Assembly (NCBI RefSeq): GCF_001650695.1
Contig: NZ_LWQS01000093.1
Span: 100,976-164,975, forward strand
Length of the DNA: 64,000 nt
DNA from: Chloroflexus islandicus
GTDB lineage: Bacteria; Chloroflexota; Chloroflexia; Chloroflexales; Chloroflexaceae
Direction: 5' to 3'
Every line of letters begins with the position of its first letter. Positions within the stretch are counted from its first letter, which is position 1. Position numbers and translations under genes: made by a program. Below the pieces are notes generated by a model. That model was not told where the DNA came from and ran no database searches. It worked only from the letters and a program-made list of their open reading frames with translations. Shown piece by piece: positions 35,001 through 44,300 of the stretch.

Positions 35001-35326
35001 TTGGTATGCTTAAGGATCTCGTTGTGTGCTTCGCGTAGGATTTCCTCATTATGGGCATTCTCCCACTTGACCAACCGTTCGATAATGCCAAATAACCGCT
35101 CACGCTCACGCTGCTGATCCTCTTCGGTTGGAAACTGATCGGGATGGCTGCTCGGATCATCGATCAATGAGGCGAAGAGGACTGCGCGGCAAGCAGCAAG
35201 CGGTCGTCGCGCCCACCAAAGATGCAGCGTACTAGGATGACCGTGCCGGATCGACTTCTCGCGAGCCGCTTCTTTGTTGATAGCATCGAGCGGCAGGGCA
35301 ACTTCGATGAGTTTGCGCGTGGGCAT
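32045..35326 (-). CDS. DUF1156 adenine-specific DNA methyltransferase with translated REP array
   Basis: A 1093-residue paralogue of the next gene. DUF1156 at the N-terminus; SAM motif YDPFAGGGSIPLEA (116-129); zinc ribbon C242/C247...C460/C463; catalytic DPPYYDN (686-692). Residues 279-428 are a translated REP-palindrome array (repeating GGPAARAPEGEWSAGGSPAG), inserted between the two halves of the zinc ribbon, that is, at a different position from the insertion in the neighbour gene. Excluding it, the protein is ~940 residues, normal for the family. All methylase motifs are present. It belongs to the PglXI/COG1743 group and probably adds N6-methyl-adenine to host DNA. It is 25 bp or more upstream of the second methyltransferase and 39 bp downstream of the nuclease gene. 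The acidic stretch ADDDDEA near residue ~790 is not seen in the neighbour. Confidence 0.85.
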   Translation of the reverse strand: MPTRKLIEVALPLDAINKEAAREKSIRHGHPSTLHLWWARRPLAACRAVLFASLIDDPSSHPDQFPTEEDQQRERERLFGIIERLVKWENAHNEEILREAHNEILKHTNGYPPPVYDPFAGGGSIPLEAQRLGLEAHASDLNPVAVLINKALIELPPKFANLPPVSSEHQTSLAESLSSLFSLPSYRGAAGLAADVRYYGKWMRDEAERRIGYLYPKVKLPKDYGGGEATVIAWLWARTVKCPNPACGAQMPLVRSFELSKKKGKEHWVEPVIEFVNTSGPAARAPEGEWSAGGSPAGDERSAGMGGPAARAPEGEWSAGGSPAGDEWSAGMGGPAARAPEGEWSAGGSPAGDEWSAGGSPAGDKWSAGMGGPAARAPEGEWSAGGSPAGDEWSAGGSPAGDKWSAGMGGPAARAPEGEWSAGGSPAGSTTRASVRVRFTVRSGSGKPPAGTVGRRGARCLCCDTAVPLEYIRAEGRAGRMGAQMMAIVAEGRGGRIYLPPVAEHEQAALRAHPAWAPETDLPEQALGFRVQNYGFTKHRDLFTPRQLVALTTFSDLIGEARVMVQRDAARAGFIPDPAAYADAVATYLAFSVSKAADLASSQCHWQPNPQHLKIAPTFARHALSMNWDYAEGNPFSDSSGNFWRQIELICEVLDELYMGPLGLVKQQDATQFEMVSTAKMVISTDPPYYDNVPYADLSDFFYVWLRHSLKDVYPELFGTLLAPKAEELVAEPFRHGGREAAQRFFEEGLRKVFDRIRSLHHPDYPLTVYYAFKQAEVETVGEGNGALADDDDEAPSASVIASTGWETMLQGLIQVGFTIVGTWPIRTERPGRLRETGSNALASSIVLVCRPRPAAARVATRREFLSALRAELPEALRRLQQGNIAPVDLAQAAIGPGMAVFSRYSKVIEADGSPMRVRTALQIINQELDAVLAAQEGEFDSATRWAIAWFEQYGLNEGPYGLAETLSKAKNTSVEGMGEAGIIVARSGKVRLLRRDELPADWESRRGQRMTIWEITQYLVYALEQRGENGAAALLAQLGGEGEIARDLAYRLYMTCERKGWAQEAQAYNSLVVAWPEIRRLAAGSMQNAMKL
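34043..34492 (-). repeat. REP-palindrome array translated inside the second methyltransferase
   Basis: Seven copies of GCGGGCGAGCCGCCCGC and five of GCGGGCCGCTGGCCCGC (plus-strand reading), in units of 33 and 81 bp. Orientation relative to the gene is opposite to the array at 30436-30828, so a different peptide is made (AARAPEGEWSAGGSPAG). Units are nearly identical, suggesting recent expansion. No transposase accompanies this array; the RAYT 2.6 kb away is the likely partner. Confidence 0.9.
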
Positions 35327-35365
35327 GGTATGGTTTCACCTAAGATTTCAAGACGGCGTCTGCAA

Positions 35366-36220
35366 TTAATGGCCTTTAGGAGCAATGATAACGTTGACCG
35401 CAACACCATGCATCTCTTGGCTCAGATCTCGTTCTAAACCATCGGGATTAGCAATCCAACCATCCGGATCATAGACGAAACAGATCAGAGTCTTGCAATC
35501 AGGATGCTTGTGGTAACGTGCAATATCCTCAAAAAGCTGATTGCCGATCTCGCGATCACGCAAACCTGGGTGCGTCTTCTTCACCTCAATCACAATATGC
35601 TCAGCCTTGAGTAAAAAATCCATACGCGCGCTGCCGCCAGCATAGCTTGGCGTCCATTCTTCCGGTCGGATATCATCGAAAAACAATCGTAAGAGGGCAT
35701 GAAGCAGATCCTGAACATCATATTCATCATGTACATCGAATGCCGGTCGATGGCCATGTCGCTGGCGAAGCTGGCGCGCTACTGCCGGAAAGCGGCGTAT
35801 GACCCGCTCAATCGTTGCAATAGCCGTGAGGGTAGCAGAATGAGGCGTTTCTAACGGGTAGAGTTCAATCCGTTCCACGATCGACGTGAGGCGATTTATA
35901 TGTTCTTTCACCGTATCCCTAAATGCCTCAATATCTTCATAGAGCGGACTCGGAACGCTGAACATGACAAGGCCAACACGCGAAAACTCATCAGCCAGTT
36001 CACTCGTGCTAAATAGATCTCGAAGCAATTCTTTACCATAATCTCGCCAGTTTGTAAACGCTGCGCGAACATCTTGTAATTGATCTTTGGTCTGAATAGG
36101 TTCCTTCAAAAGTTCACGCCCTTTGGCAATATGCGCTGTTAATTTCTTAACCGCCTCCTCGCGCGGCAAACGTAAAGCGGGACGCTGTTCCTGATCGGGT
36201 TTGGTTGGCTTGAACGGCAT
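35366..36220 (-). CDS. PD-(D/E)XK nuclease, DpnII/MboI-like fold
   Basis: A 284-residue protein. The first ~160 residues are helical. The C-terminal domain carries the PD-(D/E)XK core RMDFLLKAEHIVIEVKK with Asp201, Glu212 and Lys214, preceded by EYDVQDLLHALLRLFFDD and followed by GNQLFEDIARYHKHPDCKTLICFVYDP, the usual pattern of the DpnII-MboI-type REase domain family. It is probably the DNA-cleaving subunit of the operon, acting on DNA not methylated by the DUF1156 enzymes; that assignment is inference. The gene lies 30 bp downstream of the helicase and 39 bp upstream of the first methyltransferase. Standard type III BREX gene sets do not include such a nuclease, which is one reason not to call this operon BREX outright. 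Confidence 0.75.
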   Translation of the reverse strand: MPFKPTKPDQEQRPALRLPREEAVKKLTAHIAKGRELLKEPIQTKDQLQDVRAAFTNWRDYGKELLRDLFSTSELADEFSRVGLVMFSVPSPLYEDIEAFRDTVKEHINRLTSIVERIELYPLETPHSATLTAIATIERVIRRFPAVARQLRQRHGHRPAFDVHDEYDVQDLLHALLRLFFDDIRPEEWTPSYAGGSARMDFLLKAEHIVIEVKKTHPGLRDREIGNQLFEDIARYHKHPDCKTLICFVYDPDGWIANPDGLERDLSQEMHGVAVNVIIAPKGH

Positions 36221-36250
36221 ATAACACTTCTTGTTGGTATAGAGTATTAT

Positions 36251-39200
36251 TTAGATCATCACCTCTCCCCGCGCCCACAAGTCGCTCCAATCGTAATTGA
36301 CGCTGGTTACGCCAAAATCAGGCTCACGGGTAAACGGCCGGTATACATAGCGTACCATACATCCTGCGCCAGTCACATAGTCGTTGCGCGCCTCAGCCAC
36401 ACCGGTGGCAAAAGCGTCGCCTTCAGCAAAACCCGCCGATGGCACTTCGACTAAGGCGAGGATATAGTCATCAGGCTTATTCAATGCCGTCAAGATTTCG
36501 TTCTTCGTCACTGTGACAGTGGTAGCGCCCTGCACCCGGCCTTTGACTTCAATGAACCGCAACTGGCCGGCGCCGGGAATGCGCGATTCGATGTCATAGC
36601 CACGCTTCTCGGCGCTGACATCGTGGGGTATAAAACCGAGCCGTTGCTCAACCGCCATCACCGCTGCCATCGCTGCCAATTCAACCCGCCGGGTTTCGCG
36701 GGCAAACAGGGTTGGATCGGCGCTTCGCACACCGTTGAGACGGGCAAGCAAGCCACCGGGAATGATCAGCGCCCCACCGATAATCACCGGCGGTAACGGC
36801 GCAACACGGCGCTCTTGGGCTAGTTCTTCCATACGCCGGCGCAACCGAGCCTCAAGCTCATCTCGACGCTGGCGAGCACGGGCTGAATTGAGCCGTGGTT
36901 TTTTTCCTGCCTCTTCCTGTAGTTGAAGCTCAACTGCGCGCTGATCCCAATAGATAATCTCTTTGGTCAATCGCTCTTGAACCGCTTGCATCGTCTTGTC
37001 GACTAATTCTGCTTTACGCTGGGAAACTTCGTCCAAATGGCGCGGCACCAACTCTTTGATAGCATAGCGAATGGCATGTTCTTCAGCGGCAAGAGGAAAT
37101 GCAGAGATCGAGGAGAGCACTGCTGAGATAAGCGGCGAGAGGGCAGGAGTTGACGACACACCCTCATCGCGCTCACCTTTGTTAATCTCCTCAGGTTGCG
37201 CAGAACCCCAATCCTCCGCTCGCAACGGACGGTAATCCAAATATGGTGCATAGCCAGCGATGCGCGCCTGCCCGGTCGCGTCGATTTCGACAAACTGTAA
37301 TTGGCGCGATACAATCCGGCGATTACCATTGCGATCGGTGTGCGCATCTTGGATGGCATGCTCGATAAAGAACAGGACACGTGGCGTTTCACTAGGATCG
37401 TCAGGCGCAACCAGTACAGCGCCACGCTTCAACAGATGGCGCTCACGTTCTAAGATCACATCGATCGTCGCGTCAAGGAGCGGATGACCCGGACAGATAA
37501 AGGTTGCCGGCGGTTTGCCGGTTGCGTTAATGCGGTCTTTCGCGAAGGTAATACGCTCATAACGCGAGAGGATGCCTGCACGCGCACCAAGGATCCGATC
37601 CCGGTTACGTATGATTGGTGGGACATAGGTGATTTCGTAGCGCTGCATTTCACGCTCGTAGATACTGCCGCCGAGATGCTTGAACGCTTCGCGAAAGAAA
37701 GCGGCAATAAAATGCGGCTGCACGCGACGCGCTTCAGCTCGTTCCATGTCTTCGCGAATGCGCCGCACCTGACTGGCATCCATCGTATCACGAGCAAGTG
37801 CGCGCTCTTCCAGCAACTCGATAAGACGCTGGCGATCGAGCGCCGTATCGATCACTTGTGACAACCGTGCGCGTGTATCTGGCCGATCACCATACCGGAT
37901 CGCTTCGATCAGCAAATCGCGGAGCGAACGATCAGCAAACTTCAACTTCCCAAGCACATCAAACACCCGCCCGCTCAACGCGCGGCGTTCCTCGTCAAGT
38001 TTGCGCAACAAGCGATAGTAAACTTCACCCTCGCGCGTCTCATCCGCAACCAGATTCCATAGATGGCATACCTCCGTTTGACCAATGCGATGAATCCGGC
38101 CAAATCGCTGCTCAAGCCGGTTTGGGTTCCACGGTAAATCATAGTTGACCATCAGGTGAGCGCGTTGTAAGTTGATTCCCTCACCGGCAGCATCAGTCGC
38201 TACCAACACCTGCACTTCCGGATCCTGCGTAAAGCGTTCTTGCATCTTGCGACGCTCATCACGACCCATACCGCCGTGAATCATCACGACCGCTTCGGTG
38301 CGGCCCAGCAGCGAACTGATGCGATCAACCAGATACCGAAGCGTATCGCGATGCTCGGTAAAGATGACCAATTTACGCCGGTGACCATGCGCATCAAACA
38401 TCGCCTCTTCGTGCTGGAGCAATTGCGATAACTCTTCCCACTTGCGATCTTTTCCGCTCCGGCGCACACGCGACGCTAACTCCTCAAGCTGAACAAGAAT
38501 CGAGATTTCAGCTTCTAACTCAGCAATAGTGCGTGCGGCAGTTGCCTGATCGACCACCCGATCTTCAGTCTCCTCAATCTCTAGATCAGGAGCATCATCA
38601 AGATCAGCCAAATCATCAAGATCCAGTTCGATTTCCGGCAACAGCGCACTTCCTCCGACCAATACGGCCTGCTGCCGCACTTCCTGTAACCGCGCCTGCA
38701 ACCGTTCACGGCGCCGGCGCAACGATTGGTAAATGGCTTCAGGCGACGAAGCAAGCCGGCGCTGCAACGTTGTCAACGCAAAGCCAACTGTTCCCTTCCG
38801 GCCATTATTGCCAAGCGCCTCGGCTCGATCAAACTCTTCGCGCACATAGGCCGTGACTGCATCATACAAATCCGCTTCCAGTTCTGAGAGCGTGTAAGTT
38901 ACGGTATAAGCGCGCCGTTCGGGAAACAACGGACGTCCATCAAACGTCACCAATTGCTCTTTGGTAAGACGCCGCATCAAGTCAGACACATCAGTCCGGT
39001 GAACGCCGCTGCGGAAACGTCCTTCAAACCGATCGGGATCAAGTAATGCCATAAAGAGCTGAAAATCCTCTTCCTTCCCATTATGGGGTGTCGCGGTAAG
39101 TAAGAGCAGATGCCGGGTAATGTTGCCGAGCAACTGGCCAAGATGGTAACGTCTGGTGTAGCTAATTTCACCACCTGAAAACGTTGCTGACAGTTTATGC

Positions 39201-39907
39201 GCCTCGTCGATAATGACCAAATCCCAATCAGTTTGCCTAAGCTTAGCCTGCACATCATCGCTGCGCGAAAGCTTATCAAGACGCGCGATTGCTAACGGAT
39301 GTTCGTGAAACCAATTGCCGGTGCGCGCTGCTTCGAGCTGATCATGGGTCAGAATATCAAACGGAAGATGAAACCGCCGATCTAACTCATCTTGCCACTG
39401 CTCGACCAAACTGCCGGGGGCCACGATGAGGCAACGTTGCACATCGCCACGCACAATCAGTTCTTTAATCAGCAAACCGGCCATAATCGTTTTGCCGGCG
39501 CCGGGATCATCGGCCAACAAGAAACGCAACGGCTGTCGAGTGAGCATCTCGCCATATACCGCCGTGATCTGATGCGGCAGCGGATCAACAAGCGAACTAT
39601 GCACGGCCAGCACTGGATCAAACAGATAGGCCAACCTAATTCGGTAGGCCTCAGCCACAAGACGAAACCGCGCGCCATCGCCATCAAAGCTCCAATGACG
39701 GCCCGCTGCCGCAATCTCCAGCGCCGGTTCGCGATCGCGATAGAGCAGTTCGTGGCCCAGACGACCAGCAGCATCTTTGTAGGTCAATTCAATTGCCTCG
39801 GTGCCGTACCAGACCACATCAACCACCGTCACCTCCTCATCAGGGAGGATGCCTTTCACGGCAACACCACGAATTAACTCTTCGAGCCGAGCCATAACTA
39901 GTGACAT
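36251..39907 (-). CDS. SNF2-type helicase with C-terminal DUF3883
   Basis: A 1218-residue superfamily-2 helicase/translocase. Motif I DDPGAGKT (133-140), DEAH box (234-237), TATPHNGK (~271-278), helicase C domain with FTEHRDTLRYLV, HGGMGRDERR, ATDAAGEGINLQ and motif VI QRFGRIHRIGQ (~599-609). The C-terminus (~1100-1170) is DUF3883 (RGYDIESR ... LRFIEVKGR), a domain common in defence helicases and often linked to nuclease-like folds. The family corresponds to BrxHII/DrmD-like helicases. As first gene of the minus-strand operon (followed by nuclease, two methyltransferases and DUF499 ATPase with gaps of about 18-39 bp), it probably provides DNA translocation for restriction of foreign DNA. No strong ribosome binding site is seen; an alternative ATG lies four codons in (39895). 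Confidence 0.85.
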   Translation of the reverse strand: MSLVMARLEELIRGVAVKGILPDEEVTVVDVVWYGTEAIELTYKDAAGRLGHELLYRDREPALEIAAAGRHWSFDGDGARFRLVAEAYRIRLAYLFDPVLAVHSSLVDPLPHQITAVYGEMLTRQPLRFLLADDPGAGKTIMAGLLIKELIVRGDVQRCLIVAPGSLVEQWQDELDRRFHLPFDILTHDQLEAARTGNWFHEHPLAIARLDKLSRSDDVQAKLRQTDWDLVIIDEAHKLSATFSGGEISYTRRYHLGQLLGNITRHLLLLTATPHNGKEEDFQLFMALLDPDRFEGRFRSGVHRTDVSDLMRRLTKEQLVTFDGRPLFPERRAYTVTYTLSELEADLYDAVTAYVREEFDRAEALGNNGRKGTVGFALTTLQRRLASSPEAIYQSLRRRRERLQARLQEVRQQAVLVGGSALLPEIELDLDDLADLDDAPDLEIEETEDRVVDQATAARTIAELEAEISILVQLEELASRVRRSGKDRKWEELSQLLQHEEAMFDAHGHRRKLVIFTEHRDTLRYLVDRISSLLGRTEAVVMIHGGMGRDERRKMQERFTQDPEVQVLVATDAAGEGINLQRAHLMVNYDLPWNPNRLEQRFGRIHRIGQTEVCHLWNLVADETREGEVYYRLLRKLDEERRALSGRVFDVLGKLKFADRSLRDLLIEAIRYGDRPDTRARLSQVIDTALDRQRLIELLEERALARDTMDASQVRRIREDMERAEARRVQPHFIAAFFREAFKHLGGSIYEREMQRYEITYVPPIIRNRDRILGARAGILSRYERITFAKDRINATGKPPATFICPGHPLLDATIDVILERERHLLKRGAVLVAPDDPSETPRVLFFIEHAIQDAHTDRNGNRRIVSRQLQFVEIDATGQARIAGYAPYLDYRPLRAEDWGSAQPEEINKGERDEGVSSTPALSPLISAVLSSISAFPLAAEEHAIRYAIKELVPRHLDEVSQRKAELVDKTMQAVQERLTKEIIYWDQRAVELQLQEEAGKKPRLNSARARQRRDELEARLRRRMEELAQERRVAPLPPVIIGGALIIPGGLLARLNGVRSADPTLFARETRRVELAAMAAVMAVEQRLGFIPHDVSAEKRGYDIESRIPGAGQLRFIEVKGRVQGATTVTVTKNEILTALNKPDDYILALVEVPSAGFAEGDAFATGVAEARNDYVTGAGCMVRYVYRPFTREPDFGVTSVNYDWSDLWARGEVMI

Positions 39908-40118
39908 TTCTGCTCAGGCGCCAGCATGATGGGCTAACGCTGCGATTCTGCGGGTTGTGATATGTGATAATGATATCGTCACCTAATCTGAAGTCAAGAG
40001 CGTGAAGAATATTGGCAGATAAATGCTGGCATTGGAAAGTGATCCAATCCATGCCTTACGTGCATGTGTATTCATCACTAGACTGGATGAATCACTTTCG
40101 TATTCTATCAACCAGCCT

Positions 40119-40790
40119 TTAATCCTCCTCAAACGGACTACGCACTCGATCACAAATCCAGATCGGATTCCATCCCGGTACAACCAAACTGTGCAGTTGG
40201 CAACGAATCAGCGCGCCCTTCACGATGGATTGCTGCATCAGCAACTGCTTGTCCACCAGAAAAGTGAACCTGTAATTATCAGCGCTGGCTAAAGCGCCAG
40301 TATGAATCGTTATCTGGACACATTGCGCTTTGGCAAGCGATCTGAGCATTGCGCGACTAAACAGATTATCACTCGCACCTATGCGCTTAAAAACATTGAC
40401 ATCATCAATCAACTCGCGCACAATCCCAACCACGTCCTCACGAGCGCCGTGTACAGGATCGCGCCGGATAATATTCTTTTTGGGAGCCGGTTGCCGCACT
40501 TCCTGCTCATAGGCTTTTTGCACCTTGCTCGCATAAGATGACTCAATGCCCGGCGTCATCATCATCACTGCCATCCCGCGCTCAATGACCTCACGCCCAT
40601 AGGTTTCGATTAAGGAATTAAGATAACCACGGCATTGATGTTTCGGCCACGGCGCCCCTAGCTCATCAAAGAAGACTTTGCAACCGCAATCACAGGTGAA
40701 ATAAAATACTCGTTGACCACAGTATCGGCAAAGGGTTGGCCATATGCGTGAATTGCAGCGAGCGCCGTGCGAAGTGGTGTAGAAACGCAT
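40119..40790 (-). CDS. Zinc-ribbon protein of unknown function next to the operon
   Basis: A 223-residue protein when started at the ATG at 40790 (MRFYTTSHGARC); an upstream in-frame start at 40895 adds an unconvincing Cys-rich leader. Residues ~18-58 contain a Cys-rich cluster (CRYCGQRVFYF, CDCGCKVFF, then KHQC), likely binding one or two zinc ions and including an FFDELGAPWPKH signature. The remainder is alpha/beta without motifs I recognise. It is on the same strand as the helicase operon but 211 bp upstream, so it may be a separate transcription unit or a regulator of the operon. No HTH is obvious. The zinc ribbon could bind nucleic acid. Function not assigned. Confidence 0.5.
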   Translation of the reverse strand: MRFYTTSHGARCNSRIWPTLCRYCGQRVFYFTCDCGCKVFFDELGAPWPKHQCRGYLNSLIETYGREVIERGMAVMMMTPGIESSYASKVQKAYEQEVRQPAPKKNIIRRDPVHGAREDVVGIVRELIDDVNVFKRIGASDNLFSRAMLRSLAKAQCVQITIHTGALASADNYRFTFLVDKQLLMQQSIVKGALIRCQLHSLVVPGWNPIWICDRVRSPFEED

Positions 40791-41316
40791 GTTGTTCTCC
40801 GGCAAGAGTGCAAGTGAAGATAGAACATCGTGATCATGTACGCAGCACTGGCGAACTGGTTTCATCGAACGGTAACATCCTAAGCACTTCGTCAATGAAT
40901 AGTGATTGCATTCTCGACGAAGCTTTCGGGTGTGTTTCTAGCCCCTTCCAACCTCGCTCGCCAACAGGTATAATAGCTGCATCATCGCACGGCAAAGCAT
41001 CTTCCCTCGCAGCCACGCTTTCATCATCGGCATCGGCGACTTCCCAGCACGCACCCCGGTTGCACCTACACCGCACTGTTGCTGGCGCGCATGAGGTTGC
41101 CGTTATCCACGCTCACCCGGCTGATCCGAATGCGGAACAAGCAACGATCATCGCTACGGCAAAGAATATCCTACGAGGTGCAGTAGGGCATCCCAGCCAA
41201 CGAACTTATCTGAGAGCGCTGGCTAGGCAGCCTCGAGTCTATGAGACATTCACAACGGCGCAGCGGGTATGGGTATAGGTGGTGAACACCAAATACACAA
41301 TGAAAGGTAACACCGT
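40791..41316. other. Divergent intergenic region, no convincing gene
   Basis: About 525 bp between the zinc-ribbon gene and the plus-strand NACHT gene. A plus-strand frame ending at 41278 (…GHPSQRTYLRALARQPRVYET) is open over its last ~90 codons but lacks a credible start and a recognisable family. It could be a decayed gene. AAAGG at 41303-41307 serves the downstream gene. Confidence 0.35.
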
Positions 41317-44300
41317 ATGATGCAACCCGATCATACCCAAAATCTAAGTGGCGGTGGCAGCGCCCTTGGCGCCGCCGCTCAAGCGATTGTCACGACATAC
41401 CGGCAGATTTTACGTCCGCTACCGCCCTCGCTTAGCGCGCTGGTACGACCGCTGATCGCGCACCATAGCGCTATGTTCGGCGGGCGCGATGCGGAACTGG
41501 CCGCGCTTGACGCTTTTCTCGCCAGCCCGAATCACCCGTTCGGCCTCCTTGTCGCTCCGGCCGGCATCGGTAAAACGACGTTGCTCGTTCACTGGCTTGC
41601 CCGCGTGCAACGGAAACAGCCGCGGTGGCGCATTGTCTTCGTGCCGATCAGCATTCGTCACCAAACCGCCGGCGAGCAGACAGCATTAAGCCTGTTGGCG
41701 TATGGTCTCGCTAGCCTGCACGACGATCTGGATTGCTTGCTCACGTATGATCAGTCCCCAGATATTCTACGGGATATCATTACCGTTTACCTGAGCTACC
41801 CGCTGCCTGCTAGAACCAAAGCGCTCGTCGTGCTCGATGGCATTGACGAAGCAACCGGCTGGGCGGTTGGCCCGCTCTGCGCAGTCATACCGCAGTCCGG
41901 CCTCAAGATCGTTCTGTCGGCCCGGCAGCAAGCAAACGCTGACCGTAATGACTGGCGGCGCCATGTAGGTTGGGATGCCGTGAACGTGAAGTTTTTCGAT
42001 CTGCATCCGCTGAAACAGCCCGCGATCGCTGCGCTGTTGCGCCAGAGTGGCTCACCGATCGTCGCGTATGCAAACAACCCAGCGTTTGTCGAACAGTTTT
42101 ACCGGGTGAGTGCCGGGGATCCGTTGACCGCTAACCTGCTGATCAAGGCACTTATCAGCGGCCAGATAGAGCCAGAGTCATTGAGTCAGCGACCACGCGG
42201 TCTTGAAGCGTTCCTCAAGGACTGGCTTGAAACGCTGCGTGCGCGTAAAGGAGAGGCCATTGAAGCGCTATTGAGGCTGTGTGCGGCGGCCTACGGGCCA
42301 TTAAGCGCTAGCGATGTGCAAGCGCTGGCGCCAGCGTTTTTCAGCACGCAGAACGCTATTGCTGATGCGGTGAATAATGATCCCGTCGCCCGCTTCGTGA
42401 TCACTGCCGGTGACCATACCTACGCCTTCTGTCACCAGCGCCTGCGTGAAGTCTTGCTTGAACAGATCTCCTCGCCCAACGATCACAAACAGCTCCAGCA
42501 ACAGGTGATCAAGGACGGTGAGTCGTGGTACGCTACTCGCAACCAACCGCTGCCCGATTACCTCCGCCAATACTGGGTGAAGCACCTCGCTGCCGCCGGA
42601 CAATGGTCACAACTACGGCACGTTTTGACCGAGATGATGCCCTCAACGGGTGGAGACCGCTTTATCCAGCCTTGGCAAACGGCGCGCTTCGCGGTTGAAG
42701 GCAGTGCTGCCGGCTACCTGAGTGACCTTGATGTGCTTTGGCGCTACGCTGAAGAGCAGGGTGATCTCGGAATCATGCTGCGCTGCGCGTTGATCGAGGC
42801 TAGCTTGCGTAGCCGGAAGCATCATTTGCAGCCAGAGCTACTGGTACAACTCGTGAAGGTGGGCACGCCTGAGGGTGCGTGGAGCGCAGCGGCAGCGCTA
42901 GAGGTGATTGCGCAGATGCCGGATGCAGCGCTACAAGCGGCGTGTCTGAAGGCATTGCTCGACCACGGCGTCAATCTGCCGTGGGAACAGGCTTTAGAAG
43001 TGGCGCGGGCTATTGGTAAGGATGGGTGGCGCGCCGCAGCGCTCACCGCCCTCGCCCCCCACCTATCGCCCACGGATCGAGAAGAGGCACTGGCTGAGGC
43101 GCTCGCCGCCATTCGCGCCGCCAAGAAAGCAAATGATGCGGTTCGCAAATATAACCAAGCCTACCGCGCAAACCCCGCCGCCAATCGCACCGCTGCTACG
43201 ACAGATGACCATGCTCAGTCGCTCACCAACCTCGATCCGCTTCCCCCGCATCTGCTGGCTGAGGCGCTCGCTGCCGCCACTGCGATCAGTGATCAGGACG
43301 CGCGTACTCACGCGCTTACCGCCCTCATTCCATACCTGCCGCCCGCTGAACAAGAAGCAATCCGAGCTGAGTCCCTCGCCATCACCCGCGCTATCACCCG
43401 TCATTCGTTCCGTATCCGTGCGCTCGTTAGCCTCGCCCCTCACCTCCTAGCTGACGCTCAAGCACAAGCGCTAGACACGGCTCTTACTACCGCTCTTGCC
43501 ATTGATGATGACGGCTTACGATCTTATGCGCTCGCCCAAATCGTCCACCGCCTCTCACCCGACTTGATCGCCAAAGCCCTCCTCACCGTCCGCTCTTCTA
43601 CCGGAAATCGCGCTGCAACGCTTGCCGTCCTCGCCCCCTTCCTCCCAATCACTGAGCAAGATGCGGTGCTTACCGAGGCACTCACTGCTACCCGCTTCAT
43701 CGATAACGAATTGTGGCGCGCTCAGGTGCTCACCCGCCTTGCCCCCCACCTGCCAGACCGGCTATTGGCTAAGGCCCTCGCTGTTGCCACCTCTATTGAT
43801 TCAAAGCAATACCGCTTTATGACGCTCACAGCCCTTGCCCCCCGCCTCTCCCCTAACCTGCTAGCCGAAGCCATCATCGCTGCTCTCGATTTTAACGACG
43901 AACAGTCTCGTACTTGGGTTCTCACTACTTTCTGCCCGAGCATCGCACCCGATCGGCTGATCGAAGCCCTTGAGATCGCCCACGCCATCACCGCTGAGCA
44001 GTCCCGCCGGGAGATGATCGCCACTCCTATGCCACCCCTCCCGCCGGCGGAACCAATGAAGTTACTGGCTGAAGCGCTTGCTGCTGCCAAGGCTATCCAC
44101 ATCGTTCCGAACCGTGACAGGGCCCTTTCCAACATTGCTCTCTATTTGTTACCCGATCGGCTAGACGAAGCTCTTGCGATTACCAACACCATTACCAATG
44201 AGTATATCCGTTCCAGTGTGCTCATCACCTGCGCCCGCTACCTGCGACCCAATGACCAAATGACACTACTGGCCGAGATTCTTGCCACCGTCCTTGCTAT

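Noticed and set aside
24841..39907. Calling the operon a complete type III BREX or DISARM system
   Set aside because: No pglZ, brxA, brxF, drmA or drmB could be found; only the shared families are claimed.
40736..41278. 180-residue plus-strand frame upstream of the right NACHT gene
   Set aside because: Starts inside the opposite-strand zinc-ribbon gene, lacks a ribosome binding site and a recognisable domain.
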